The notes: a model not told the origin generated them from the letters alone. Shown: positions 8,852 through 16,563, counted from the stretch's first letter. The stretch is 20,611 nucleotides of DNA from Gemmatimonadota bacterium (GCA_031127185.1 JARIET010000011.1:1-20611); one strand, 5' to 3'. Numbers and translations are program-made.

Positions 8852-8867
8852 TGCACAGTCCGTGCCG
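8852..8867 (-). promoter_or_regulatory. Candidate sigma-54 (-24/-12) promoter
   Basis: Minus-strand CGGCACG-N4-GTGCA matches the sigma-54 consensus TGGCACG-N4-TTGCW at all but two positions. It has GG (plus 8866-8865) and GC (plus 8854-8853) separated by exactly 10 bases. Transcription would start near 8841, about 30 bases before the OMP ATG, leaving room for the AGGAG site. The gene immediately upstream encodes a GAFTGA-bearing sigma-54 activator. Confidence 0.65.
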
Positions 8868-8896
8868 CTCGCGTTTCGCGCACAAGCCACCCGTTT

Positions 8897-8935
8897 TTGC
8901 ACCGGGCCGTGTCAGTTTGCGCACAAACCCGTGCC
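8897..8935 (-). repeat. Two degenerate copies of the promoter motif (possible activator sites)
   Basis: On plus, GCAC-AAACCC-GTGCC (8921-8935) and GCAC-CGGGCC-GTGTC (8899-8913) resemble the promoter core GCAC-AGTCC-GTGCC (8853-8866). Each has one extra base between the half-elements, so neither keeps -24/-12 spacing. They are imperfect palindromes 22 bases apart, about two helical turns. A fourth, weaker relative (GCGCACAAGCCAC) lies at 8878-8890. Confidence 0.45.
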
Positions 8936-8969
8936 ACACCGATACACATTGGCGCATTCCTCCGTCGCA

Positions 8970-10340
8970 CTACGATCCGATGATCCCCAGCCGCTTCATC
9001 CGACGGTACAGGTTCGGGCGATCCGTGCGCAACCGCCTGGCCGCCTCGGCGACCACGCCCTGTGATGAGGAAAGCGCGCGGGTGATCAGCAATCGTTCAA
9101 AGTCGTCGAGTGCATCGCTCAACGGCGCGTTCGGCGATGAGGCATCGGGAAGGCTCGGCAGCGACGGTCCGTCGCCGTTCGGCGGGATGACGCCCGCGAC
9201 GTCCGCCGCCGAAATCTCCCGGCCGGCGAAGAGAATCGAGAGGCGTTCGACGATGTTTGCGAGCTCTCGCACGTTGCCCGGCCAGCGGTGCCGAGCCAAC
9301 GCCTGCACGGCGTCGGCCGTCCAGACCGGTGCGAGCTGCCCCGACCGGCGCTTCTGCAGTTCGGCGAAGTGGCGGACCAGCAACGGTACGTCTCCCGGCC
9401 TCTCGCGGAGTGGCGACACGGCCACGGGAAGCACATTCAGGCGGAAGTAGAGATCTTCGCGGAAGATTCCCTCGCGCACGGCGCGGGTGAGGTCGCGATT
9501 GGTCGCCGCGACGATCCGCACGTCAATGCGGATCGGCTTTCCGCCACCAACCCGTTCGATCTCCTTGGCCTCAATGGCGCGGAGGAGCTTGGCTTGCGCT
9601 TCGGCCCCGAGATCGCCCACCTCATCGAGCAACAGCGTGCCCGTGTGCGCCAGCTCAAACCGTCCGATCCGGCGCTCCGTGGCCCCTGTGAACGCGCCAC
9701 GTTCATGGCCGAACATCTCGCTTTCCACCAGGTCGCGCGGGATCGCCGCGCAGTTCACGCGCACGAACGGGCGTTCGCGACGCGGACTGCCCGCGTGGAT
9801 GGCGGCGGCGACCAGTTCCTTGCCGGTGCCGCTTTCGCCCGTAATGAGCACTCGTGAGTCTGTCGGCGCCACGCGCGCGATCAGGTCGCGCAGCTCATGC
9901 ATCGCAGGGCTCTCGCCGACGAAGTCACCCCCCAGGCCCAGGTCGGCGCGCAGTGCCGTGCGTTCGCGGCGGGCGATGCGAAGCTCGAGCGCGCTGGTGA
10001 TGGCCAGCAGCACGCCTTCGGGGGTCAGTGGTTTCTCGAGGAAATTCACGGCGCCGAGGCGAGTGGCCTTTACCGCGTCGGCAAGCCCCGCGCGGCCGCT
10101 CATCATGATCACTGGCAGGTCCGGGAACTTCTTGCGCAAACGCTCCAATACGGCCATCCCGTCCAGCGCGCCGGGAATCATCAGGTCGAGCAGGACGAGG
10201 TCAGGTTCAGACTCCTCCGCCCGCACCACGCCGGTCGCACCGTCTCCGGCATCGCGCACCTCAAACCCTTCACCCGCGAGCAGTGCCCCTACCATGCGGC
10301 GCACATTCGCTTCGTCGTCAACAATCAGGACTGATGGCAT
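8970..10340 (-). CDS. NtrX-like sigma-54-dependent response regulator
   Basis: A 456-residue three-domain activator of sigma-54 RNA polymerase. The receiver domain (1-120) has the acidic pair Asp8-Asp9, phospho-acceptor Asp52 and Lys103. The AAA+ domain (about 140-375) has Walker A GESGTGKE (168-175), the sigma-54 contact loop GAFTGA (215-220) and Walker B LLLDE (236-240). The C-terminal Fis-type helix-turn-helix (about 408-456) ends in RTDRPNLYRRMKRLGI, a form typical of NtrX rather than NtrC. All residues needed for phosphorylation, ATP hydrolysis and sigma-54 contact are present. After Asp52 the receiver loop reads LMIPGALDG, one residue longer than the usual P-x-x-DG. It begins 4 bases after the kinase stop, so the pair forms one operon. 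The likely target is the sigma-54 promoter just downstream. Confidence 0.93.
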   Translation of the reverse strand: MPSVLIVDDEANVRRMVGALLAGEGFEVRDAGDGATGVVRAEESEPDLVLLDLMIPGALDGMAVLERLRKKFPDLPVIMMSGRAGLADAVKATRLGAVNFLEKPLTPEGVLLAITSALELRIARRERTALRADLGLGGDFVGESPAMHELRDLIARVAPTDSRVLITGESGTGKELVAAAIHAGSPRRERPFVRVNCAAIPRDLVESEMFGHERGAFTGATERRIGRFELAHTGTLLLDEVGDLGAEAQAKLLRAIEAKEIERVGGGKPIRIDVRIVAATNRDLTRAVREGIFREDLYFRLNVLPVAVSPLRERPGDVPLLVRHFAELQKRRSGQLAPVWTADAVQALARHRWPGNVRELANIVERLSILFAGREISAADVAGVIPPNGDGPSLPSLPDASSPNAPLSDALDDFERLLITRALSSSQGVVAEAARRLRTDRPNLYRRMKRLGIIGS

Positions 10341-10344
10341 TTGT

Positions 10345-11526
10345 TCAGCGGCTGGGGATCACGAGTGTGACAGTAGTTCCGGCACCCGGTGTACTTTCGG
10401 CAAGGACATTCCCGCCATGTGCTTCAACGGTCTGACGCACGATGGCGAGCCCGAGTCCGGTTCCGCCGGCCTTATGGGTGACGTACGGCTCCCAGATGGC
10501 CGCAAGTTTCGACGGATCAATGCCCGGCCCATTGTCGCGTATGGCGACAACGACGTTCGAACCGCTGGCGCGCGCATCGACGACAAGCTCTCCCGCCGCG
10601 CCGCCTGCTTCGACCGCGTTGACCAACACGTTGGCGATGGCCCGAGTCAGCGCTTCGTGCCGCCCCATGAGCGAGAGTCCCGTCTCGACCGTCACCGTCA
10701 GGCGGGTTTGCTCCGGTACCGAGGCGCGGACGGCGGCGGACACCAACTCCGCAACATCCACCTCGGCTACCGGCCCGTCCGGAAGTCGGCCAAACTGTGC
10801 AAAACTGCGCGCCATCTGGTCGAGGCGCGCCGATTCTGCGTCGAGTACGCCCACCGTCTCCGCGAGTTCAGCCGGAACATTGCCCTTGAGCCGCGCGACC
10901 GCAAACCGAATCGGCGTGAGCGGGTTTTTCAGTTCATGTGCCACCTGGCGTGCGGTCTCACGCATTGCCGAGAGCCGCTCGGCCTCAAGCGCGGAGCGCC
11001 TTCCCGCCTCGATGTCTGCGGCCATCTGCCGCATTCCTTCGCGGAGCACGCGGAATTCGGGCGCGCCTTTTGCCTCCACGGCCGGAAGCGGCTCTCCGCG
11101 GCCTATGCGCCCGGCCCATGCAACCAGCTCATCCAGTGGTCTGCTCATCTGTCGGGTCAGGTGACCGGCGACGCGAGCAGCCAGGAAGCCAAGCAAGGCC
11201 ACCACCAGCAGGCTCGCAACCATCAGCGCTGCCGGCGCGCGTTCCGTGATCAGTTCGTACTGTCGCGAGCGCGTGGTGGCGTTTGCGAGGGCACGTTCGT
11301 GCTCGTTGATGACCGCGGCATCGCGCCCTGACGGTGCGCCTTCGCGGGCCATCGCGATGACCCGCGCGCCACCAGTAGAGACCGTGTCCCAGGCGGCCTT
11401 TCCCGACATCACCGGAAGCAGCCTCGTCATGATGCCACCCCACGCGAACGTCAGGATCACTGACGGCACCACGGCAAAAAGCGCCAGAATAACAAACAGC
11501 CTTGCGCGGAATCCGATGAGCTTCAC
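10345..11526 (-). CDS. NtrY-like sensor histidine kinase
   Basis: A 393-residue membrane kinase starting with GTG at 11526. It has two transmembrane helices (about 9-30 and 97-117) flanking a short, about 65-residue periplasmic loop without a recognisable sensor fold. A HAMP linker follows (about 117-175), then the H-box RQVAHELKNPLTPI (His197 phospho-acceptor), N-box ANVLVNAVEA (Asn303), G1 DNGPGI (331-336) and G2 GGTGLGLAI (354-362). The HELKNPLTPI form is typical of NtrY. The PAS domain found in many NtrY proteins is absent. The partner is the NtrX-like regulator 4 bases downstream. The input signal is unknown; the envelope genes that follow suggest an envelope or redox cue, but this is inference. 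Confidence 0.92.
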   Translation of the reverse strand: MKLIGFRARLFVILALFAVVPSVILTFAWGGIMTRLLPVMSGKAAWDTVSTGGARVIAMAREGAPSGRDAAVINEHERALANATTRSRQYELITERAPAALMVASLLVVALLGFLAARVAGHLTRQMSRPLDELVAWAGRIGRGEPLPAVEAKGAPEFRVLREGMRQMAADIEAGRRSALEAERLSAMRETARQVAHELKNPLTPIRFAVARLKGNVPAELAETVGVLDAESARLDQMARSFAQFGRLPDGPVAEVDVAELVSAAVRASVPEQTRLTVTVETGLSLMGRHEALTRAIANVLVNAVEAGGAAGELVVDARASGSNVVVAIRDNGPGIDPSKLAAIWEPYVTHKAGGTGLGLAIVRQTVEAHGGNVLAESTPGAGTTVTLVIPSR

Positions 11527-12011
11527 GTCTGGCTTACGGCACTTTGGGGTGGGGGAGTTTCAAAAAGATACAGGTTGGTTGGCGTGAAGGTTCCATCTAT
11601 TTCCAAGCCACACAACAGCTTACGGGGCGGGGGCTATGAATCGATCCCAAAAGCGGCTACCTTTCTCTGGTTGAGTGGCGCCCGTAGCGCGCACCCAGAG
11701 CTGCCCAAAACCAGAAGGGGGCGCCGGGCCTGCGTTCCAGACGCCCCCCAACAACTGCTTGGGACGTCGGCGTCTTCGCCATCAGCGTCTCCCGGCTGGG
11801 AAATCGCGGTGCCATGCATCGCAGCCCCCGGTAGAGATGATGCGCGCGTTCGCCGCCGCCCCGCCACACACCGGGTTGTTCCTCCTGCGCTCTGCCGCCC
11901 ATCCGGGCGCGACGTGCGCCTCTGGCGCAGCCCAACCACAGGCGAACACGCCAGAGACAAATGATCGGTCGTCACACTCACTCCCCGTCGGCGCGTGGGT
12001 CCATTGCGCCA
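11527..12011. other. 485-base divergent intergenic region with RNA-like structure
   Basis: No convincing protein gene is present; frames crossing it are shadows. It must hold the promoters of the kinase (minus) and the NYN gene (plus). A TATGAAT box (11635-11641) on plus is followed at 11646-11763 by complementary segments: closing arms CCCAA/TTGGG (11646-11650, 11759-11763), CTCTGG/CCAGAG (11665-11670, 11695-11700), CTGGTT/AACCAG (11667-11672, 11709-11714), GGCGCCC/GGGCGCC (11677-11683, 11719-11725) and GGGGGCG/CGCCCCC (11717-11723, 11742-11748). Several of these compete. I match it to no known RNA family. The rest (about 11764-12011) shows nothing I can support. Confidence 0.4.
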
Positions 12012-13808
12012 ATGCACCGCGGGCCGCAGGCCGTGTCCCACACGGGCATCGGCAACGTGGTCCATGCGCCAAACGCCGCGCTCCTCATCGACTTTGACAA
12101 CGTCACGATGGGGATTCGTTCCGACCTCGGACACGAACTCCGGAACCTCCTCGGATCCGACATCATCAAGGGCAAGGTTGCGGTGCAGCGCGCCTACGCT
12201 GACTGGCGCCGGTATCCCCAGTACATCGTGCCACTCGCCGAGTCGTCGATCGACATGATCATGGCGCCGGCGTACGGATCGTCCAAAAAGAATGCCACGG
12301 ATATCCGGCTCGCGATCGACGCGATGGAACTGGTCTTCACCCGTCCCGAGATCGGCACGTTCATCCTGCTCTCCGGTGACTCGGACTTCTCGAGCCTCGT
12401 GATGAAGATCAAGGAGTACGGGAAGTACGTGATTGGCGTGGGCATTCGTGAATCCTCGTCCGACCTGCTCGTGCAAAACTGCGACGAGTACTACAGCTAC
12501 AACGCGCTCGCCGGGCTCGTGAAGTCGGGCGAAACTGAAACCACGCGGAAGTGGGATCCCTGGCAACTCGTGACCGAAGCCATCAACCGCATGGTGCAAA
12601 ACCACGACGTGATGCGCTCGGACCGGCTCAAGCAGGTGATGCAGGAGATCGACAGCTCTTTTGACGAGAAGGATCTTGGCATTTCGAAGTTCTCGCGGTT
12701 TTGCCAGGACGCCGCGCACAAGGGTCTGATCAAGGTCACAAAACTCGAGAATGGCCAGCTCGAAGTCGCTCCCCCTTCGGGCGCGCGGACGAGCGGCCGG
12801 CCAGAGAAGGGCGCCGATGTCCGCGCGACGGATGCCGGCGATAGCGAAGCGGCGTCGCCGGCCGACGGAGAGAGCGACGAGCCGGCTCCGCGCCCGGAGG
12901 GCCGTTCGCGCCGCGGACGTCGCGGCGGTCGCGGTCGCAAGCGTGGGGATCGCAAGGAAGTACTGGCGGAGAACGGGCTCGACTCGGCCGAGAGCCACTC
13001 GATGGACGCCGTCGGCGATGTTGCCCCGGAGTTCGACGGCGCTGCTCCGACGGCGAACGAGCCGCTGGAGACGGTCTCCGCTCCGGTCGCTTCGATTGCG
13101 GTCGCGGCTACGGTCGAGGCCCCGGTCAGCAGCGCAACTGCACAACCAGTAGATGCGCCGGTCGCGCGCCCGAGCCGCGGTCGTGGATCGCGCGGCCCCC
13201 GCGTGCCACGTGCTGCAGCGCAGGCCGCGACCGAGGCCGGCGCTCCGATTGCCGCTCCGGTTGTGGCGTCAGTTGCCGCACCCGATGCACCGTCGGCGAC
13301 CGACGACGCGATTGGTCAGTCCGGGCTCCGGCTCACGCGGGAAGAGGCGATGAACCTCGTCCGCGGCGCCGTCGCCGCATTGACTACCGGCGACGAGTCA
13401 GTGCCTGACGAAGTCGTGCGTGCCAAGGCCTTCGCCCTGTTGGGTCGTGATAGCGAAAGCCTTTCCGTGCGAAACTTCTCGCGGATTCTGCGCGACGCCC
13501 ACGACAACGACATCGTGGACCTGCGCCGACGCGGCAACTCCTTCGAGGTCGCCCGGGCCGCCGCGGCGGCCAGCGTTGCCGATCAACTCGCTGTCCGCGA
13601 ACAGGAAGCCAAGGCTGCCGAACCGCAGGAAGCGGCGACACCGCCGGTGCCGCGCGGCATGGCGACGCGAAGCGCACCGTCCTCACGGGGCAGGGGACCT
13701 TCGGCCCGAAAAGCGCCGCCGCCGGAGCTCTTGATGATCGGTGTGGTCGATGATGTGCCAAGTGGTTCAGTCGGGTCATCTGGCGGGGAGTCGGCTCCGC
13801 GGGCATGA
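12012..13808 (+). CDS. NYN-domain ribonuclease-like protein with two LOTUS (OST-HTH) domains
   Basis: 598 residues from the ATG at 12012; an in-frame ATG at 11961 is possible and neither has a good ribosome site. The N-terminal NYN/PIN-like domain (about 20-165) keeps the acidic metal-site residues in ALLIDFDN, NATDIRLAID and LLSGDSDFS, as in LabA/limkain-type nucleases. A first LOTUS/OST-HTH winged helix follows (about 180-255, WDPWQLVTEAINRM to GQLEVAP), then a long low-complexity Ala/Pro/Glu region with an Arg/Gly-rich cluster (RSRRGRRGGRGRKRG, about 298-312) and a second (SRGRGSRGPR, about 388-397). A second LOTUS-like domain spans about 439-515 (TREEAMNLVRGAVAAL to GNSFEV). The architecture suggests RNA binding and processing. 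The gene overlaps the downstream DNA glycosylase by ATGA. The RNA target is unknown. Confidence 0.88.
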   Translation: MHRGPQAVSHTGIGNVVHAPNAALLIDFDNVTMGIRSDLGHELRNLLGSDIIKGKVAVQRAYADWRRYPQYIVPLAESSIDMIMAPAYGSSKKNATDIRLAIDAMELVFTRPEIGTFILLSGDSDFSSLVMKIKEYGKYVIGVGIRESSSDLLVQNCDEYYSYNALAGLVKSGETETTRKWDPWQLVTEAINRMVQNHDVMRSDRLKQVMQEIDSSFDEKDLGISKFSRFCQDAAHKGLIKVTKLENGQLEVAPPSGARTSGRPEKGADVRATDAGDSEAASPADGESDEPAPRPEGRSRRGRRGGRGRKRGDRKEVLAENGLDSAESHSMDAVGDVAPEFDGAAPTANEPLETVSAPVASIAVAATVEAPVSSATAQPVDAPVARPSRGRGSRGPRVPRAAAQAATEAGAPIAAPVVASVAAPDAPSATDDAIGQSGLRLTREEAMNLVRGAVAALTTGDESVPDEVVRAKAFALLGRDSESLSVRNFSRILRDAHDNDIVDLRRRGNSFEVARAAAAASVADQLAVREQEAKAAEPQEAATPPVPRGMATRSAPSSRGRGPSARKAPPPELLMIGVVDDVPSGSVGSSGGESAPRA

Positions 13809-14419
13809 AACCGCTCGGCGCCCGGTTCTATGACCGGCCGACCGAGCGCGTCGCGCGCGACCTGCTCGGCCGTGTGCTCGAATGCACGGTCGGGCGTGTG
13901 ACCTGTCGCGGCCGCATTGTGGAGACCGAGGCATATCTGGGGGAGCACGATCCGGCCTGCCACGCGGCGGCCGGGCGCACGCCGCGTACCGAGGTGATGT
14001 ACTGGGCGCCGGGTACGGCGTACGTCTACTTCGTCTATGGCATGCACTGGTGTGCAAACGCCGTGACCCGTCGAGAGGGATTGCCCAGCGCTGTGCTTAT
14101 CCGTGCGGTGGAGCCTCTTGAGGGCATCGAGTCCATGCGGCGCCGACGTCCGGGTATTCTGCACGACACCGACCTCACGAGCGGCCCAGCGCGCCTCTGT
14201 CAGGCGATGGGCATCACCGGTCCGCGGCACCACGGAAAGTCGTTGGTGACTTCAGCGTTCAGGATCCTCGATGCCCCCTCCGTCGCGCGACGCGAGGTCG
14301 CCGTGACGCCGAGGATCGGCGTCAACGTTGCGGCAGACTGGCCACTTCGGTTCCTGGTGCGTGACAACCCGTTCGTGTCGGCCCGCGCGGCGACGGCACG
14401 CTTTCTCCGGGCGCACTGA
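13805..14419 (+). CDS. 3-methyladenine DNA glycosylase, AAG/MPG family
   Basis: Monofunctional base-excision glycosylase that removes alkylated purines such as 3-methyladenine. At 204 residues it is about the usual bacterial length. The active-site block RIVETEAYLGEHDPACH holds the catalytic Glu42, the intercalating or base-stacking Tyr44 and His53 (equivalent by eye to human AAG Glu125, Tyr127, His136). The following GTAYVYFVYGMHWCANAV carries the expected Tyr78 and Asn85. SGPARLCQAMGI (126-137) and the C-terminal RIGV/NPFVS segments are family-typical. The start overlaps the NYN gene stop (ATGA), so it depends on that transcript; I know of no functional link between them. A strong hairpin follows 6 bases after the stop. 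Confidence 0.94.
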   Translation: MKPLGARFYDRPTERVARDLLGRVLECTVGRVTCRGRIVETEAYLGEHDPACHAAAGRTPRTEVMYWAPGTAYVYFVYGMHWCANAVTRREGLPSAVLIRAVEPLEGIESMRRRRPGILHDTDLTSGPARLCQAMGITGPRHHGKSLVTSAFRILDAPSVARREVAVTPRIGVNVAADWPLRFLVRDNPFVSARAATARFLRAH

Positions 14420-14425
14420 AACGAA

Positions 14426-14458
14426 GAGGGCGACGGCGGTTACCCGCGCGTCGCCCTC
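14426..14458 (-). terminator. Strong hairpin between convergent genes
   Basis: Perfect 10-base arms GAGGGCGACG and CGTCGCCCTC flank a GC-rich loop that can add further pairs. On the minus strand it is followed by TTCGTTTC, a short U-rich run, making it a plausible intrinsic terminator for the outer-membrane gene that ends at 14481. On plus there is no U tract, though it may still slow readthrough from the glycosylase. Confidence 0.7.
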
Positions 14459-14480
14459 AACTGCCAGCCTCGCTGCGGCG

Positions 14481-15167
14481 TTACCAGCGCTCGTTCAACG
14501 CCGCGCCGAAGTTGTAGCGGACGCCAACCTTCCAGATGTTGGTGAATCCCTCGCCGTTCACCATCCAGCTCGACGAGCCCTTGGATGGCATGATCGTGTA
14601 CTGGAGGTACGGTGCCCAGTCGCGGTAGGCGAACATGAAGCCGAGCTCAGCCGACATCTTGCCCTGTGTGCGACCGTTGTCCACGCGGGCATTGATCGAG
14701 TCTCGTGCGGCCGGACTCGCAAACGAGCTGCCTTGGGGCGTGGCCTGACGAATGAAGTTGAAGGAGTAACCGGCGCCAAACCAGGGATGCACGGCGCGCC
14801 AGTGTGGCATGAAGATCATCGCCGTGCCCCCGACGCGACGCAGGTCCTGGATGTCCACTCGGCGCGGGGCGCTCGTCGGAAAGTCCGTGATCGTGCTTAC
14901 GGCGTTGAAGTACGACTGCTCGGCGATCACGTTCAATGCAAACTTGGTTCGCGTGATCATCCATTCCATGCCAACCATTGGGGCCGTCGTACGCGCGATT
15001 GTTGTCGCGAACGAAGTCTGCCCGCCATAAACGCCCCAATACCATGAGTTGGGCTTGATGTCCGTGACCGCCTGCGTCTGGGCGGCGACCGGTGATGCCG
15101 CGACCACTGCGGCGGCGGCGCCTGCCAGGACCGCGAACAGCGGCGTGGAACGTCGGGACGATCGCAT
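14481..15167 (-). CDS. Small outer-membrane beta-barrel protein, function unknown
   Basis: The frame is open to 15362, but the ATG at 15167 is preferred: GAGG lies 8 bases upstream and it gives a clean signal peptide (MRSSRRSTPLF through AAASPVAAQ, about residues 1-30). The mature part (about 198 residues) has alternating hydrophobic and aromatic strands separated by polar turns (SWYWGVYGGQTSF, HPWFGAGYSFNFIRQ, MSAELGFMFAYRDWAPYLQYTIM, NIWKVGVRYNFG). This fits an eight- to ten-stranded barrel of the OmpW/OmpA/opacity type. It ends in W after the last strand. I do not recognise the exact family. It is separated from kbl by 160 bases and is probably transcribed on its own, closed by the hairpin at 14426-14458. 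Confidence 0.75.
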   Translation of the reverse strand: MRSSRRSTPLFAVLAGAAAAVVAASPVAAQTQAVTDIKPNSWYWGVYGGQTSFATTIARTTAPMVGMEWMITRTKFALNVIAEQSYFNAVSTITDFPTSAPRRVDIQDLRRVGGTAMIFMPHWRAVHPWFGAGYSFNFIRQATPQGSSFASPAARDSINARVDNGRTQGKMSAELGFMFAYRDWAPYLQYTIMPSKGSSSWMVNGEGFTNIWKVGVRYNFGAALNERW

Positions 15168-15327
15168 CAGGAGCACCTCGAACGAGGGATAGACCGGAAA
15201 CCGGAACAGCGCATACAGCCGACCGGCCCGCATCCTCGCGGCCGCCCAGCTACTCAACACTCGGACGACGGGAGTCGGAAAGTGGTCACGTTTCAGGGGG
15301 TCGCGCAACCACTTGGGTCGCCCCGGC
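15168..15327 (-). promoter_or_regulatory. kbl / outer-membrane gene spacer with inverted repeat
   Basis: This 160-base gap should hold the promoter of the outer-membrane gene. It contains an exact 7-base inverted repeat AAGTGGT / ACCACTT (15280-15286 and 15308-15314, 21-base spacer) just beyond the kbl stop. There is no U run, so it is not a standard terminator. GAGG at the right distance marks the downstream start. No convincing -35/-10 pair is seen. Confidence 0.35.
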
Positions 15328-16536
15328 CTACCGGGCGATTCCCACCCGCGCAGCAACGTCACGGATCGACCGGACCGCGTACTCGAGATCGGCCCGCGTG
15401 TGTGACGCCGACACCTGGCAGCGCAGCCGCGCCGTCCCGTGCGGCACCACGGGAAACCCGAACCCGGTCACGAAGATGCCCTGTTCCAGGAGCATCTCAC
15501 TCATTCGGATGGCATCCGCTGTTTCACCGACGATAATGGGGACGATTGGAGTTTCGCCGTCGAGCGGCTTGAGGCCGGCGTCGCGAAGCGCATTCCTGAA
15601 CCAGGCCGCGTTTTCCCGGAGCGCGGTTACGCGCTCCGGATGGGCTTGGACGAATCGCACCGAAGCCAACGCGCTGGCCGCGACGGTCGGGGGCAGGGCA
15701 TTGGAGAACAGTTGCGGGCGCGAGCGCTGGGTCAGGATGTCGCACACGGCCGCCGGACCGGCGACGAACCCGCCGGCAGCACCGCCGAGCGCCTTGCCGA
15801 GCGTCGACGTGATGATGTCGACCTCACCCACCACACCAAAATGTTCCGCGGTTCCGCGGCCGGTGGCTCCGAGGACACCGGTCGCATGCGAATCGTCCAC
15901 GATCAGCACGGCGTCGTGGTCGCGTGCCACCTGCAACAGCCGCGGCAGCTTGGCGATCGCCCCTTCCATGGAGAAGATACCGTCGGTCCAGATCAGCCTG
16001 CGGCGTGCCCCCTTGGCCGCCTGCAGCCTGGCGACGAGGTCATCGATGTTGCCGTGCTTGAACACGGCCGTCGTGCATTTCTTGATTGCCTTGGCGAGTC
16101 GCATCGAATCGATGATTGAGGCGTGGTTCAGCTCGTCGCTGGCCACAAAGTCGCCTTCCTCAATCACCGTCGCGGTGAGCGCCTCGTTCGCATTCCACGC
16201 GGATACGAAACTCATGGAGGCATCGCACCCCACGAATGCCGCGAGAGCCTGCTCGAGCTCGCGGTGGATCGTGTAGGTGCCGCAGATGAAGCGAACGCTC
16301 GCCGTGCCCGCCCCGTACCGCTCAAGCCCGTCAATCCCGGCGCGGACGATCTCCGGCTCCGCGCAGAGGCCCAGATAGTTGTTTGACGAGAGGATCAGTA
16401 CCTCGCCTCGCCCTTCCATCTGGACTCGTGCCGCCTGCGGCGAGTCGAGATGGTTCAGCGTCTTGTAGACCTTCTCGGACTTGAGCTTGGCTATCTGTCC
16501 TTCAAAGTCCGCGCGAAAACCCTGATTCAAGCTCAT
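15328..16536 (-). CDS. kbl: Glycine C-acetyltransferase (2-amino-3-ketobutyrate CoA ligase)
   Basis: PLP enzyme of the alpha-oxoamine synthase family. It cleaves 2-amino-3-ketobutyrate with CoA to glycine and acetyl-CoA, the second step of threonine degradation. The ATG at 16536 gives 402 residues, close to E. coli Kbl (398), with a weak AGG upstream; an in-frame start at 16617 would overlap tdh and add 27 residues unlike the family. Motifs are SSNNYLGL (50-57), RFICGTYTIHRELE (82-95), DELNHASIIDS (134-144), the cofactor Asp in LIVDDSHATG (Asp214, His217) and the Schiff-base lysine in TSTLGKALGG (Lys248). AONS and BioF are paralogues, but the adjacent tdh supports Kbl. It lies 77 bases after tdh on the same strand. 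Confidence 0.93.
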   Translation of the reverse strand: MSLNQGFRADFEGQIAKLKSEKVYKTLNHLDSPQAARVQMEGRGEVLILSSNNYLGLCAEPEIVRAGIDGLERYGAGTASVRFICGTYTIHRELEQALAAFVGCDASMSFVSAWNANEALTATVIEEGDFVASDELNHASIIDSMRLAKAIKKCTTAVFKHGNIDDLVARLQAAKGARRRLIWTDGIFSMEGAIAKLPRLLQVARDHDAVLIVDDSHATGVLGATGRGTAEHFGVVGEVDIITSTLGKALGGAAGGFVAGPAAVCDILTQRSRPQLFSNALPPTVAASALASVRFVQAHPERVTALRENAAWFRNALRDAGLKPLDGETPIVPIIVGETADAIRMSEMLLEQGIFVTGFGFPVVPHGTARLRCQVSASHTRADLEYAVRSIRDVAARVGIAR

Positions 16537-16563
16537 CAGCCTGGTCTTTTTGGTGGTTGGTCT

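Noticed and set aside
8899..8935. The two upstream GCAC-N6-GTGYC copies as additional sigma-54 promoters
   Set aside because: The distance between the half-elements is 11 bases instead of the strict 10, and one copy lacks the GG.
9487..11331. 614-codon plus-strand open frame opposite the kinase/regulator pair
   Set aside because: Antisense shadow: rich in Ser/Arg/Pro with no domain, while the minus strand carries complete two-component motifs.
11634..13145. Long 503-codon minus-strand open frame across the NYN gene
   Set aside because: It is antisense to a gene with clear domains and has a low-complexity His/Arg/Val-rich translation with no family look; GC-rich third positions keep the antisense frame open.
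15280..15314. AAGTGGT / ACCACTT inverted repeat as kbl terminator
   Set aside because: The loop is 21 bases, the stem is only 7 and no U run follows; kept only as part of the spacer description.
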